37,549 bases of DNA from Maricaulis sp. (GCA_029251785.1 JAQXCQ010000184.1:1-37549); one strand, 5' to 3'; positions 24,963-33,649 are shown, counted from the stretch's first letter. Made by a program: numbers and translations. Notes: generated from the letters alone by a model not told the origin.

Positions 24963-25634
24963 TCAAGCCTGCAGGCGATAACCGGCTCCACGGACCGTGT
25001 GCAGCAGCGCGCGGTCGAATGGTCGGTCGATTTTTGAGCGCAGACGAGAAATATGCACGTCGATGACATTTGTCTGGGGGTCAAAGTGATAATCCCACAC
25101 TTTTTCCAGCAACATCGTCCGGGTGACCACCTGGCCGCTATGTTTCATTAAAAACTCAAGCAGGCGAAACTCGCGGGGTTGCAGTAAGATTTCTTCTGCT
25201 TCCCGGATCACCGTCCGGGCGAGAAGATCCATTTCCAGATCTCCAACCACCAGCTTTGTGCGAACCGCTTCGGGATCCCGGCGGCGGGCCAGAGCCTCGA
25301 CGCGGGCCAGAAGTTCGGCAAAGGCATACGGCTTGACCAGATAGTCATCGCCGCCAGCTTTGAGGCCTTCAACCCGATTATCCACCTCACCCAGAGCTGA
25401 GAGGATAAGAACCGGCGTCCGATCCTCATCGCCGCGCAGGGCTTCGATCATGCTCAGACCATCCATGCGAGGCATCATCCGGTCTACGACAAGCACGTCG
25501 TATTCCGCTGCCCGGGCCATTTCCAGACCCTCCTCACCGTCACCGGCGTGGTCAGCAACGTGACCAGACTCGCGTAGCCCCTTGCGGATATAACTCGCCG
25601 CTTCACGATCGTCTTCAACTATTAGAATGCGCAT
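24963..25634 (-). CDS. OmpR/PhoB-family response regulator (CpxR-like context)
   Basis: A 223-aa transcription factor. Receiver domain with EDDREAAS, phosphoacceptor Asp51 in VVDRMMPRMDG, switch residues in LILSALGE and LVKPYAF; winged-helix domain with LLQPREFRLLEFLMKH and DVHISRLRSKID. GGAGG is eight bases before the ATG at 25634, better than the GTG two codons upstream. It sits between htrA and its kinase, and the tandem repeats before htrA fit the dimeric binding of this family. Confidence 0.9.
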   Translation of the reverse strand: MRILIVEDDREAASYIRKGLRESGHVADHAGDGEEGLEMARAAEYDVLVVDRMMPRMDGLSMIEALRGDEDRTPVLILSALGEVDNRVEGLKAGGDDYLVKPYAFAELLARVEALARRRDPEAVRTKLVVGDLEMDLLARTVIREAEEILLQPREFRLLEFLMKHSGQVVTRTMLLEKVWDYHFDPQTNVIDVHISRLRSKIDRPFDRALLHTVRGAGYRLQA

Positions 25635-25649
25635 CTGCACAGCCTCCGT

Positions 25650-27167
25650 TTAGTCTTCGTCTTCCACGGAGAGCGCCACATAGCGCTGGCCCCGGGCTGT
25701 TTCCACGAGCAGCAGGATTGCGGCTCGGTCTGCACTTCGGGCCGCTTCGATTGCGCCCTCGAGATCTTCCAGTCCAACCAGCGAGCGATCGCCGGCATCC
25801 AGGATGACATCACCGACGCGCATCCCCTTGCGGGACGCCTCGCTGGTGCCAGAGATACTTCTCACGACCAGACCCGTTTCGGACTCGTCGAGATTGCGCA
25901 GATTGCGGGTTTCGTCGTCGAGCGGCGCCAATTCCATGCCAAACAGCATGCTTGGCGCGACGGTCTCTTCATCGGTGTTTTGTAAGTTTGCCAGATCATT
26001 GTCGGTCGGCCGTTCCGCCAGGCGAATGCGAACGGTCTGTTCGCGGCCGTCCCGCCAAATACGGAAAGACACGCGATCTCCCACCGGAATATCTGCGACC
26101 TTGCGTGTCAGATCGCGTGCGTCCTCAACGGCGTCATCATTCACCGACAGGATGACATCCCGACGCTCCAGACCGCCAGCAGCGGCCGGCCCGGTTGCAA
26201 CAAGCGAACTGACCATGACGCCACGCGGCTCGTCCAGACCCAGGCTCGCACCGACATCCTCAGTCACCGTAACGATACTCACGCCCAACCAACCGCGAAT
26301 GACACGGCCGTTTTCGCGCAATTGGCTGACAATACGCGCCGTCAGATCAGACGGGATCGCAAAACCAATACCCACATTGCCGCCGGTCGGCGAAATCAGG
26401 CGTGAATTGACGCCCACCACATTGCCGTTGAGGTCAAAAGTGGGCCCGCCGGAATTACCGCTATTAATCGGCGCATCAATTTGCATGAAATCGGTATAAT
26501 TGGATCGACCCATTTCACGGCCTGTGGCGGAAATTATGCCGGCAGTTGCCGTGCCACCGAGGCCAAATGGATTACCCACTGCAACCACCCAGTCACCAAC
26601 CCGATAATCGGGGTCTTGATCAAGGGCAACAAACGGGAAATCAGGCTCATCATCAATCTTCAGCAATGCCAGATCGGTCTGAGGATCCACACCGATTACG
26701 CGAGCCGGATAGGTCTCCCCATCCACGGTGCCAACATTGATTTCCGTAGCACCATCAATCACATGATTGTTGGTAACAACAAAACCGTCTGCCGAGATGA
26801 AAAACCCGGAACCCAGTGAGGCGCGCGGCGCGGGAGACGGCGCCCCTTGGCCACCCTGCTCTTCCAGCCAACGCCGATAAGCCTCTTCCAGCTCAGGCGG
26901 TATGGGTTGTCCATTCGGGCCGACGAGTGCGCCATCATCCTCAATCACAGTCTGGATTGTCACCACAGCGGGACTGACGCGTTCGATCAAATCGGCGAAG
27001 GACATCGGCGCGCCATCGGGCACAGCGGCCGCAAAATGCGGCTGGCGATCATCCTGCATCGCCTCGGCAGCAGAGCTTGTGTATTCCAACACAGCGCCTG
27101 CACCAATTACTGAAAGAACCAAGAGAGAAACTCCGCCAAGGCGGCGTATTTGATCAACCGAAATCAT
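25650..27167 (-). CDS. DegP/HtrA-family periplasmic serine protease
   Basis: A 505-aa protein of the DegP/DegQ class that degrades or refolds damaged periplasmic proteins. An N-terminal hydrophobic segment (LLVLSVIGAGAVLEY) directs export or anchors it. The catalytic triad is His135 in TNNHVIDGA, Asp165 in DPQTDLALLKI and Ser239 in INSGNSGGP. Two PDZ domains follow at about 285-385 and 405-500. An extended segment rich in Pro/Gln between the signal and the His loop matches the LA loop of the family. It is the first gene of a regulator-kinase operon, an arrangement typical of envelope-stress control. Confidence 0.92.
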   Translation of the reverse strand: MISVDQIRRLGGVSLLVLSVIGAGAVLEYTSSAAEAMQDDRQPHFAAAVPDGAPMSFADLIERVSPAVVTIQTVIEDDGALVGPNGQPIPPELEEAYRRWLEEQGGQGAPSPAPRASLGSGFFISADGFVVTNNHVIDGATEINVGTVDGETYPARVIGVDPQTDLALLKIDDEPDFPFVALDQDPDYRVGDWVVAVGNPFGLGGTATAGIISATGREMGRSNYTDFMQIDAPINSGNSGGPTFDLNGNVVGVNSRLISPTGGNVGIGFAIPSDLTARIVSQLRENGRVIRGWLGVSIVTVTEDVGASLGLDEPRGVMVSSLVATGPAAAGGLERRDVILSVNDDAVEDARDLTRKVADIPVGDRVSFRIWRDGREQTVRIRLAERPTDNDLANLQNTDEETVAPSMLFGMELAPLDDETRNLRNLDESETGLVVRSISGTSEASRKGMRVGDVILDAGDRSLVGLEDLEGAIEAARSADRAAILLLVETARGQRYVALSVEDED

Positions 27168-27245
27168 CTAGTAACGAGACCTTTTCTTGTACAAACCAGA
27201 AATGAGGTTTTGCCCGATAGGGGTTTTCCACTTCCTGTCTTGTAT

Positions 27246-27271
27246 ATTACAAAAACATTACAAACCGTAAC
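27246..27271. promoter_or_regulatory. Tandem CpxR-like repeats upstream of htrA
   Basis: On the minus strand, GTAAT (27261-27257) and GTAAT (27250-27246) are 11 bases apart start to start, each within TTTGTAAT, with a third related GTTAC (27271-27267) ten bases further upstream. One-helical-turn tandem half-sites are the classical target of OmpR-family regulators, and GTAAA-N5-GTAAA is the CpxR type. The site lies about 80 bases before the htrA start. Confidence 0.5.
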
Positions 27272-27311
27272 CCAACGGAAATGTAGACGAATACGCGAAA
27301 TCCCCCAAATA

Positions 27312-28547
27312 TTATGAATCCCTGCCCGCTTCGCGGGTCCGGATCACAACCGGGCTGTTCAAAGTTCGATGCACCGGACACATGTCGGCGATTTCCAGCA
27401 ATCGTTTGCGCTGCGCCGCATCTAATTCACCGACGAGTTCAACGGATCGCTCAATAATATCGATCCGCTTTTCCTGCCCGTCGACACAGTTTGCGCAATC
27501 TTCCGCATGCCCTTTTTCATGATTTAGCGTCACGCTGACCCGCCGTAACGGCCACTTTTTACGTTGCGCATACATCCGGATTGTCATTGAGGTGCAGCTG
27601 CCAAGGGCCGCATTCAGATACTGATAGGGCGTGGGACCGCTCTCATCGCCACCAAAGCTCTCGGGCTCGTCGGCCAGCATATGATGTGGGCCAATCACAA
27701 CGTGATTTTGAAATTTGCCCGCCCCTGTTTCCGCCACAACAACACCGCCCTTGCGATCCGGCTTCGGTGGTGCGGACATTACATCGTCGAACACATAACG
27801 CTGCGCCCAGGCAGCAATGACATCAGCGGCATGCAAGGCATCCTGCTCCTGGCTCAACAAATGGTCCGCGCCATCCAGGCTCAAATAACTCTTGGGGTGC
27901 TTGGCCGCTGAGAACAGCCGAGTCGCATTGTCAACGCCGACAATTGCGTCGATCGGCGAGTGGGTGATCAACAGAGGTCGTTTCAACGCGGCCGCTGCTG
28001 TCTCCAGCTGCCGGCCCGCAATGTCATCGAGGAATTGCTTCTTCACCGTGAACGGGCGCCCCGCGAGAGAGACCTCGGCTACGCCTTCAGTTCGGATTGT
28101 CTCAATCTGCTCGGCAAATTGGCACTGCACATGCTCCGCATCCGCGGGTGCGCCAATCGTGGCAACCGCTTTTACAGTTGGCATCTCAAGTGCGGCGGCA
28201 ATCACAGCAGCACCGCCCAGACTATGCCCGACAAGCAGGGCCGGCGCTTTGTATTCCGCCGACAAAAATTCGCCAGCCTTCACCAGATCTGCGATATTTG
28301 AAGAAAAATTTGTATTGGCAAAATCACCGTCTGATTGTCCCAATCCGGTAAAATCAAACCTCAAGACCGCAAGACCCATCTGCGCTAATCGTCGAGAAAC
28401 CCGGCTTGCCGCGAAGATGTCCTTCGAACAGGAAAAACAATGCGCAAAAATCGCATAGGCGCGCGGTGTTCCGACCGGGAGCTCCAATCGCGCAGCGATG
28501 CGGTCGCCCTGAGCGCCGGCAAATTCAACTTTGATTGATTTGGCCAT
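27312..28547 (-). CDS. Alpha/beta-hydrolase-OsmC fusion protein
   Basis: A 411-aa two-domain cytoplasmic protein. Residues 1 to ~250 form an alpha/beta hydrolase with nucleophile elbow LVGHSLGGAA and a later DAIVGV acid region and GADHLL histidine; residues ~275-405 form an OsmC/Ohr-like peroxidase domain with paired cysteines in GSCTSMTI and DMCPVHRTL. This fusion is a known family associated with oxidative-stress or organic-peroxide detoxification. GGGAG lies before the ATG at 28547; 14 extra upstream codons in frame are not used. Confidence 0.88.
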   Translation of the reverse strand: MAKSIKVEFAGAQGDRIAARLELPVGTPRAYAIFAHCFSCSKDIFAASRVSRRLAQMGLAVLRFDFTGLGQSDGDFANTNFSSNIADLVKAGEFLSAEYKAPALLVGHSLGGAAVIAAALEMPTVKAVATIGAPADAEHVQCQFAEQIETIRTEGVAEVSLAGRPFTVKKQFLDDIAGRQLETAAAALKRPLLITHSPIDAIVGVDNATRLFSAAKHPKSYLSLDGADHLLSQEQDALHAADVIAAWAQRYVFDDVMSAPPKPDRKGGVVVAETGAGKFQNHVVIGPHHMLADEPESFGGDESGPTPYQYLNAALGSCTSMTIRMYAQRKKWPLRRVSVTLNHEKGHAEDCANCVDGQEKRIDIIERSVELVGELDAAQRKRLLEIADMCPVHRTLNSPVVIRTREAGRDS

Positions 28548-28635
28548 CTTGCCACTCCCTTGCTTTAAACAAGAGCTAGTGTCGACCAAGAAACGTTACA
28601 ACACAAAGACTGATGACGTTTTCGTCATCACGGGA

Positions 28636-29079
28636 TCACTCGTCTTCATCGCCCTGCCAGACGCCTGTTTCACGGAGCGCCTCAGCCACTTCCGGCGGCA
28701 TATAGGTCTCATCATGCTTGGCCAGCACGGTTTGCGCGACAAAAACATCGCCATCCCCGAAACTTCCCTCGGCGATCACACCCTGACCTTCGCGAAACAA
28801 ATCAGGTAAAATATCGTCAAACCGCACACGGACCTGTTCAGCGCCATCCGTGATGACAAAGCTCACACCACCGGTGGCCGCTTCAGCGACCGAGCCGTCC
28901 AGCACCAAACCACCAACACGAATACGCTGTCCGGATTGTGGAGCTTCTGCGGCAATCTCGCTTGGACTATAGAAAAACACGACGGCATCATTGAGGGCAA
29001 ACAGCGCAAGGCCGATCGCCGCACTCAATATGACCGCCGCGACACCAATCGTGGCCAGTCGTCGATTACGATGCCGCAT
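28636..29079 (-). CDS. ccmE: Cytochrome c maturation heme chaperone CcmE
   Basis: A 147-aa membrane-anchored periplasmic protein (helix ~8-28) with an OB-fold; it carries heme covalently before delivery to apocytochromes. The heme site is VLAKHDETYMPPEV with His122 and Tyr126 in the H-x3-Y arrangement of the family. Three tandem ATG codons (29085-29079) make the exact start uncertain; the last, eight bases after GGGA, is used. The coding region overlaps the end of the methyltransferase gene by 14 bases. No ccmF or ccmH follows. Confidence 0.88.
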   Translation of the reverse strand: MRHRNRRLATIGVAAVILSAAIGLALFALNDAVVFFYSPSEIAAEAPQSGQRIRVGGLVLDGSVAEAATGGVSFVITDGAEQVRVRFDDILPDLFREGQGVIAEGSFGDGDVFVAQTVLAKHDETYMPPEVAEALRETGVWQGDEDE

Positions 29080-29731
29080 CATCATTATCCCGACGGAAAA
29101 CCAGCGAGAGATTATTCGCCGGCATCTCAACACGCTGGCACAGCTTGAAGCCACAATCTGCAAACACACGCTCCACAGAATCGAGTGTGCGAACACCCCA
29201 CTCCGGATTGCGGGATTTCAGCGACTGATCAAATGCCCGATTGGATTCGGCCGTGCGTTCACCCTCCATGTAGGGCCCATACAAGAACACCAGCCCCCCC
29301 GGCGCGAGCATAGCACGGGCACCGGCGGCCAATCCCCGGGCCACGGCCCAGGGCGATATGTGAATAACATTCATACAGACAAGGGCGTCAAATCCGGCCA
29401 CACCGTCAAACCAGCCGAGCTTTGTCAGATCAAGGTCGATCGGATTGCGGCAATCGCCCTCCAGCGCCTCTAGCCATGCAGCCTGGCTTTCCCGCGATCG
29501 ATCATCAGGATCACTGCACTGCCAGTCCAAATCCTGACGCGCCGCGCAAAAGGCATGCCCGTGCTCGCCGGTGCCGGATCCGATTTCCAGCACACGGGCA
29601 CCCTGCGACAGCAACGGCTGGAGAACATCGAAGATGCCCGGCAGGTTTCGCGCCGTGCTGGACGAAAACAGGCGCGCCTCTTCGCTATGGCGTTTTTCGA
29701 GGGCGATTTCTGGCTTTTCAGGAGTGCTCAT
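29066..29731 (-). CDS. DUF938 SAM-dependent methyltransferase-like protein
   Basis: A 221-aa class I methyltransferase. VLEIGSGTGEHGHAF is the SAM-binding loop; the N-terminal KRHSEEARLFSSSTARN and later VCMNVIHISPW and GGLVFLYGPYMEGE are DUF938 signatures. The natural substrate is unknown. Its last codons overlap the ccmE start region, suggesting translational coupling. Confidence 0.87.
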   Translation of the reverse strand: MSTPEKPEIALEKRHSEEARLFSSSTARNLPGIFDVLQPLLSQGARVLEIGSGTGEHGHAFCAARQDLDWQCSDPDDRSRESQAAWLEALEGDCRNPIDLDLTKLGWFDGVAGFDALVCMNVIHISPWAVARGLAAGARAMLAPGGLVFLYGPYMEGERTAESNRAFDQSLKSRNPEWGVRTLDSVERVFADCGFKLCQRVEMPANNLSLVFRRDNDDAAS

Positions 29732-29785
29732 AGGGCCGGGTTAAGCATTCGCCAGCGCTGCTGGCAAGTCGGTTCCTTCGCGACA

Positions 29786-31150
29786 TCAGGCCGCAGCAGC
29801 AGCCACACCGCGGCGTCGCAGCAAATTTGCTGACTCATCTCGGCCGGCCAAATCCAGTAATACGACAGTCATATCGAGCCCCTCGCGGGCCACATTCTTG
29901 TTTTGACCTTCACTGTCCGCCACAAGATCAACCAATAACTCACCCGCATCTTCCATGCGTGTGACCGCCGCTTCAATGATGCGTTTTTGCGAACTGGCGA
30001 CCGCCGCATCCTTGGCATGCTCACGGGCTGCAGCGATGAAATACAAAAGTCCCTGTAACCGTTCGATTGAAGCTTCGGGCGGCAATTGTGCTGGAATGAC
30101 CCGGCCGCTCCGTCCGCGGCGCGGTTCCGGCAGGCCTGAGTCCATTGCCAGGGGTACTTTGTCAAAGGTGCGCTCAACATTTCGGGACGCCTCCGCGCGC
30201 ACCCCAAACAATGACTGTCCCCAGCGCCCATCTTTGCGAATGCCAAACTCCTTGGTCATTCCCATAGAGAACGCCACGAACCGATCAAACGTCGCGTAAT
30301 ATTCTTTGGCCTCACTCAAATTGGCGGGCGGGTGTTCAAGCTGCGCAGCAAAAAACCCAGTGTCTGCCAGCACAGCATCACCGACCGCCGCCAGATCTGT
30401 TTTGGAAATAACCAAATCATCATTACGCCGGCCAATTTTCTCAACCACGCGGAAAATCTGCCAGGGCGAATCAAGACGTCCCATAACAATTCGCAAAACC
30501 CAAACAGCCGCCGGCGCAGAACCGCCTTCCATCAGGTCTTCATGGATTTTCTTGAGTCGGTAACACAGGTCCTCATCCAGATCGATGATCCGCGATGGCA
30601 CTTTGGCCAGCGAATCGATGACGCATTCACTGTGCTTGAGGAGGGTAACCGCGTCGGTCAGCATATCGCGACCGTTTGGGCCAAAGCGTTTGATCAGCGC
30701 TGTCATATCCTTGGGGACCCGGTCGGCACTATTGATCGCATCTTCAAGGGCAATGCCCGCCGCAAGCCGGTATTCATGCCAGACGGAATCGGTTTCCGGC
30801 TTTTTGCACTTGCGCATGGTGGGGATGAGGTCCTTGGCGAGACGACGCCCAAGCCAACCCCAAATTTTGCTGATCTCCTCGGGATTGAAGCGTGCCCGAG
30901 ACGGGGGAGAAGTCTTTGGATCTGCAGTGAGGGATCGCATTGGCGCAAACAGATACGCCTTGGCCAAATCCCCGGCCGGCTCTAGCAAGGCTTCTTCCAA
31001 ATCTTCAAGGATTTCGACGAGCGATTGCGCGCTCTCATCGGCCGTGGCCGCTGCCTTCGCCGAAGCAAGCAGAGATGCCCGCATCTGCGCAGGCATGCTG
31101 CGCCAGAGTGCTTCTAGCTTAGCTCTTTGATTTGGCGAAAGTTTTGCCAT
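29786..31150 (-). CDS. Unknown 454-aa helical cytoplasmic protein
   Basis: I do not recognise it. It has no signal peptide or membrane helix and looks almost wholly alpha-helical, with heptad-like stretches (SLVEILEDLEEALLEPAGDL, MLTDAVTLLKHSE) and a C-terminus ending in an alanine run (GVAAAAA). Charged surface and many paired Leu/Ala suggest a scaffold or repeat-like structure. It is monocistronic in appearance, with 54 bases to the next gene downstream and a near-CtrA box 48-63 bases upstream. Codon use is ordinary. Confidence 0.72.
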   Translation of the reverse strand: MAKLSPNQRAKLEALWRSMPAQMRASLLASAKAAATADESAQSLVEILEDLEEALLEPAGDLAKAYLFAPMRSLTADPKTSPPSRARFNPEEISKIWGWLGRRLAKDLIPTMRKCKKPETDSVWHEYRLAAGIALEDAINSADRVPKDMTALIKRFGPNGRDMLTDAVTLLKHSECVIDSLAKVPSRIIDLDEDLCYRLKKIHEDLMEGGSAPAAVWVLRIVMGRLDSPWQIFRVVEKIGRRNDDLVISKTDLAAVGDAVLADTGFFAAQLEHPPANLSEAKEYYATFDRFVAFSMGMTKEFGIRKDGRWGQSLFGVRAEASRNVERTFDKVPLAMDSGLPEPRRGRSGRVIPAQLPPEASIERLQGLLYFIAAAREHAKDAAVASSQKRIIEAAVTRMEDAGELLVDLVADSEGQNKNVAREGLDMTVVLLDLAGRDESANLLRRRGVAAAAA

Positions 31151-31197
31151 TTACAGCGCACGGGTCTCCTTGTCCGCAGCCATCATGCACAAATACA

Positions 31198-31213
31198 GTT
31201 AACGGCGCTTTAG
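31198..31213 (-). promoter_or_regulatory. Near-consensus CtrA box upstream of the 454-aa gene
   Basis: On the minus strand CTAA-N7-TTAAC differs by one base from the full CtrA consensus TTAA-N7-TTAAC, 48-63 bases before the ATG of the 454-aa gene. It overlaps the stop codon of the upstream kinase gene, so part of it is also constrained by coding. A cell-cycle link is inference. Confidence 0.3.
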
Positions 31214-32589
31214 CGTGACACGGCCGGGAGCGTCAGCGTGACAAGTAAACCCGCCATATCCGAACGCGAGAGTTCAATATTGCCCTCATAGGCCTTGGCC
31301 AGGTCTGCAACGATCGCCAGACCCAATCCGGTTCCTGGGGCTTGTTCGTCGAGGCGCACGCCGCGCCCAAGGGCTTTTGTACACCCGTCCTCATCCAGTC
31401 CGGGGCCATCATCCTCAATCAGGATCGTGAGGCTCTTCTCCGCTGAGGCCCGCGCCGTCACACGCACCTCACCGCCCGACCACTTGCAGGCATTATCCAT
31501 CAAATTGCCAATCATCTCCTCGAGATCCTGCCGCTCGCCACGAAAGAAAAGCCCGGCCTCGGTCTCGGTTTCGATATGGATGCCGCGGCGTTGATTTATG
31601 CGCGTCAATGTTCGCGCCAGGTCTCCCACGAGCGGCGCCACCTCTGTTCTCGCGCCAACCGCTTTAGCGTGGGCCGCTGCACGTGCACGGCGCAAATGGT
31701 GGTCGACTTGCTTCGCCATGATATCAGACTGTCGGCTAACCAGTGTGGCGAGCGTGGAATCGTTCTCGCGGGCCTCATTACTCAAAACAGCCAACGGTGT
31801 TTTCAGAGCATGCGCCAAATTTCCCACATGGGTTCGCGATCGCTCCACAAGCTCCCGGGAATGATTCAGCATGGCATTAAGCTCATCGGCCAGGGGCTGC
31901 AATTCGGTAGGAAACTCCCCCTCGACATGCTCCACACGCCCCTCGCGTATATCCACCACCCCGTCACGCATCCGCAGCACAGGCGCCAGTCCAACCCGGA
32001 CCTGGAAATATACACCCGCCGCAATCACAGCGGCGAATAAGAGGAACATCGATCCGGAAGTAATGCCAAAATTCAACACATCCGCATCGGCTGGCCGGCG
32101 ATCTTCCCCCGCCACCGCGATGATGAGATGCTCCCGGCCCGGTAGCAACACGCCCTGCACGACAAACCGCAAAGGCTCACTCTCGGGCCCCTTGCCCGAG
32201 ACGATCTGGATCGTTGCCGGATCGGCAATCACCGCATCGATAACGGATTGAGGCAGATAAAGCGTCTCATCCCAGAGAGATCGTGACACCAGCAACACGT
32301 CGTCATCACCGGTGTCATCGATATCCAGAATTTGCCAATAACGCCCTGAAAAAACCCGCCCAAAGGCAGGATCAGAGGGTCGCCGAGCCAGCTCAATCTG
32401 TCCTGATTCATCTGTGTCCGCGGCAGCCAGAAGCGCACTGACCGTACCGGTCAGACGGTCATCCAGCGTTCCCAACACAGACTGGCGATACAAGGTGGTC
32501 AGTGCCAACGCACCAACCAGCAATAGCAGGACGGCCACAGTGGCCGCACCGGCAAACAGACGAAAGGCGAGGGAGCCGCGACCGATCAC
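31210..32589 (-). CDS. PhoQ-like sensor histidine kinase
   Basis: A 459-aa inner-membrane kinase. Two membrane helices (about 11-33 and 176-196) enclose a periplasmic domain of ~140 residues with an acidic patch DIDDTGDDDVLL (residues 89-100), reminiscent of the Mg2+-binding surface of PhoQ. A HAMP-like linker follows, then HisKA with VGNLAHALKTPLAVLSN (phospho-His260; the HALKTPL form is PhoQ-like) and HATPase_c with MIGNLMDNACKWSGG, IEDDGPGLDEDG and APGTGLGLAIV. It overlaps the regulator gene by four bases. Confidence 0.87.
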   Translation of the reverse strand: MIGRGSLAFRLFAGAATVAVLLLLVGALALTTLYRQSVLGTLDDRLTGTVSALLAAADTDESGQIELARRPSDPAFGRVFSGRYWQILDIDDTGDDDVLLVSRSLWDETLYLPQSVIDAVIADPATIQIVSGKGPESEPLRFVVQGVLLPGREHLIIAVAGEDRRPADADVLNFGITSGSMFLLFAAVIAAGVYFQVRVGLAPVLRMRDGVVDIREGRVEHVEGEFPTELQPLADELNAMLNHSRELVERSRTHVGNLAHALKTPLAVLSNEARENDSTLATLVSRQSDIMAKQVDHHLRRARAAAHAKAVGARTEVAPLVGDLARTLTRINQRRGIHIETETEAGLFFRGERQDLEEMIGNLMDNACKWSGGEVRVTARASAEKSLTILIEDDGPGLDEDGCTKALGRGVRLDEQAPGTGLGLAIVADLAKAYEGNIELSRSDMAGLLVTLTLPAVSR

Positions 32590-33263
32590 GAAACCGCGCG
32601 CGCCACCGGATCAATCAGACGATATCCAAGACCACGCACCGTCTCGATCCGTTCGCCGCCAATTTTTTTGCGCAAGCGCCCGACAAACACTTCGATCGTA
32701 TTGCTGTCGCGATCAAAATCCTGATCGTAAATGTGTTCAACCAATTCGGTCCGCGAGATGACCCGGTCTTGATGATGCGCAAGATAGCTCAGCATACGAA
32801 ATTCGTGGGACGTGACCTTCACCGGCGCCCCATCGATGAACACCCGCGCACCGCGCGTATCAATGTGCAACGTGCCACACTCAATGGTCGCGGAGGCATG
32901 CCCCGCCGCGCGACGTGTCAGTGCGCGCAGTCGGGCCAGCAATTCCTCGGTATGAAATGGCTTGGTCAGATAATCGTCTGCGCCGGCATCAAAGCCCGCA
33001 ACTTTTTCGCTCCAGCGATCACGCGCTGTCAGGATCAACACCGGATGGTCACGACCATCGGCGCGCCAGCGTTCAAGCACAGACACCCCATCCAGCTTGG
33101 GCAGGCCCAAGTCCAGGACCACCACATCATAGGCTTCTGTATCACCCAGAAAATGTCCGTCCTCGCCATCCAGGGCAGTATCAACGGCATAGCCGGTATC
33201 TTCCATCGCACGGCAAAGCTGGCGATTGAGGTCCGGGTCATCTTCTACGATCAAAGCGCGCAT
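32586..33263 (-). CDS. PhoP-like OmpR-family response regulator
   Basis: A 225-aa regulator. Receiver pocket EDDPDLNR, phosphoacceptor Asp51 in VVLDLGLPKLDG, LILTARDRWSEKV and LTKPFHTEELLARL; winged-helix domain with VTSHEFRMLSYLAHHQDRV and EVFVGRLRKKIGGERIETVRGLGYRL. It would be phosphorylated by the adjacent PhoQ-like kinase, and its end overlaps the kinase start as ATGA. It starts eight bases after the stop of the PepSY-like gene. Confidence 0.9.
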   Translation of the reverse strand: MRALIVEDDPDLNRQLCRAMEDTGYAVDTALDGEDGHFLGDTEAYDVVVLDLGLPKLDGVSVLERWRADGRDHPVLILTARDRWSEKVAGFDAGADDYLTKPFHTEELLARLRALTRRAAGHASATIECGTLHIDTRGARVFIDGAPVKVTSHEFRMLSYLAHHQDRVISRTELVEHIYDQDFDRDSNTIEVFVGRLRKKIGGERIETVRGLGYRLIDPVARAVS

Positions 33264-33271
33264 GTTATTCC

Positions 33272-33649
33272 CTATCGTTCACAAAGGATTTCAGCTGTCT
33301 GGGCATTGAGGACCACATTGATCCGGCGCGATCCGGCAACACGGATTTTCACCAGATAACGCGGACCCGAGCCGGCGATACCGGGACACTGCAATTGCAT
33401 CCCGTCCATCACCAACGCCACATCATCCAGGCTCATGTCCGGATAATTACGACGCACGGCTGCGATCATGCGACGTGATGGCAAAACCGCCCCGCCTCTT
33501 GATTGCTCCCGTGCCTGATCCGCAGTCAAACGACCACGAAGGTCCTGACTAAACGAGGCCATTGCCCAGTTCAGTGCGTCGGCTTGTACCGGAGCCGGCG
33601 TCGCCAGCGTGCCCAGAAAAGCGGCAGATATGATCAAAGTTCTCAACAT
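33272..33649 (-). CDS. Small secreted PepSY-like protein
   Basis: A 125-aa exported protein: signal peptide LRTLIISAAFLGTLATPAPVQA, then one PepSY-like unit (RRMIAAVRRNYPDMSLDDVALV ... YLVKIRVAGSRRINVVLNAQTAEI). Cys88 and Cys123 could form a disulfide. PepSY-type proteins next to two-component genes often modulate the sensor from the periplasm; that role here is inference. AAGGTG lies five bases before the ATG at 33649; longer upstream reading adds a proline- and glycine-rich stretch that crosses the direct-repeat operator and is rejected. Confidence 0.75.
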   Translation of the reverse strand: MLRTLIISAAFLGTLATPAPVQADALNWAMASFSQDLRGRLTADQAREQSRGGAVLPSRRMIAAVRRNYPDMSLDDVALVMDGMQLQCPGIAGSGPRYLVKIRVAGSRRINVVLNAQTAEILCER

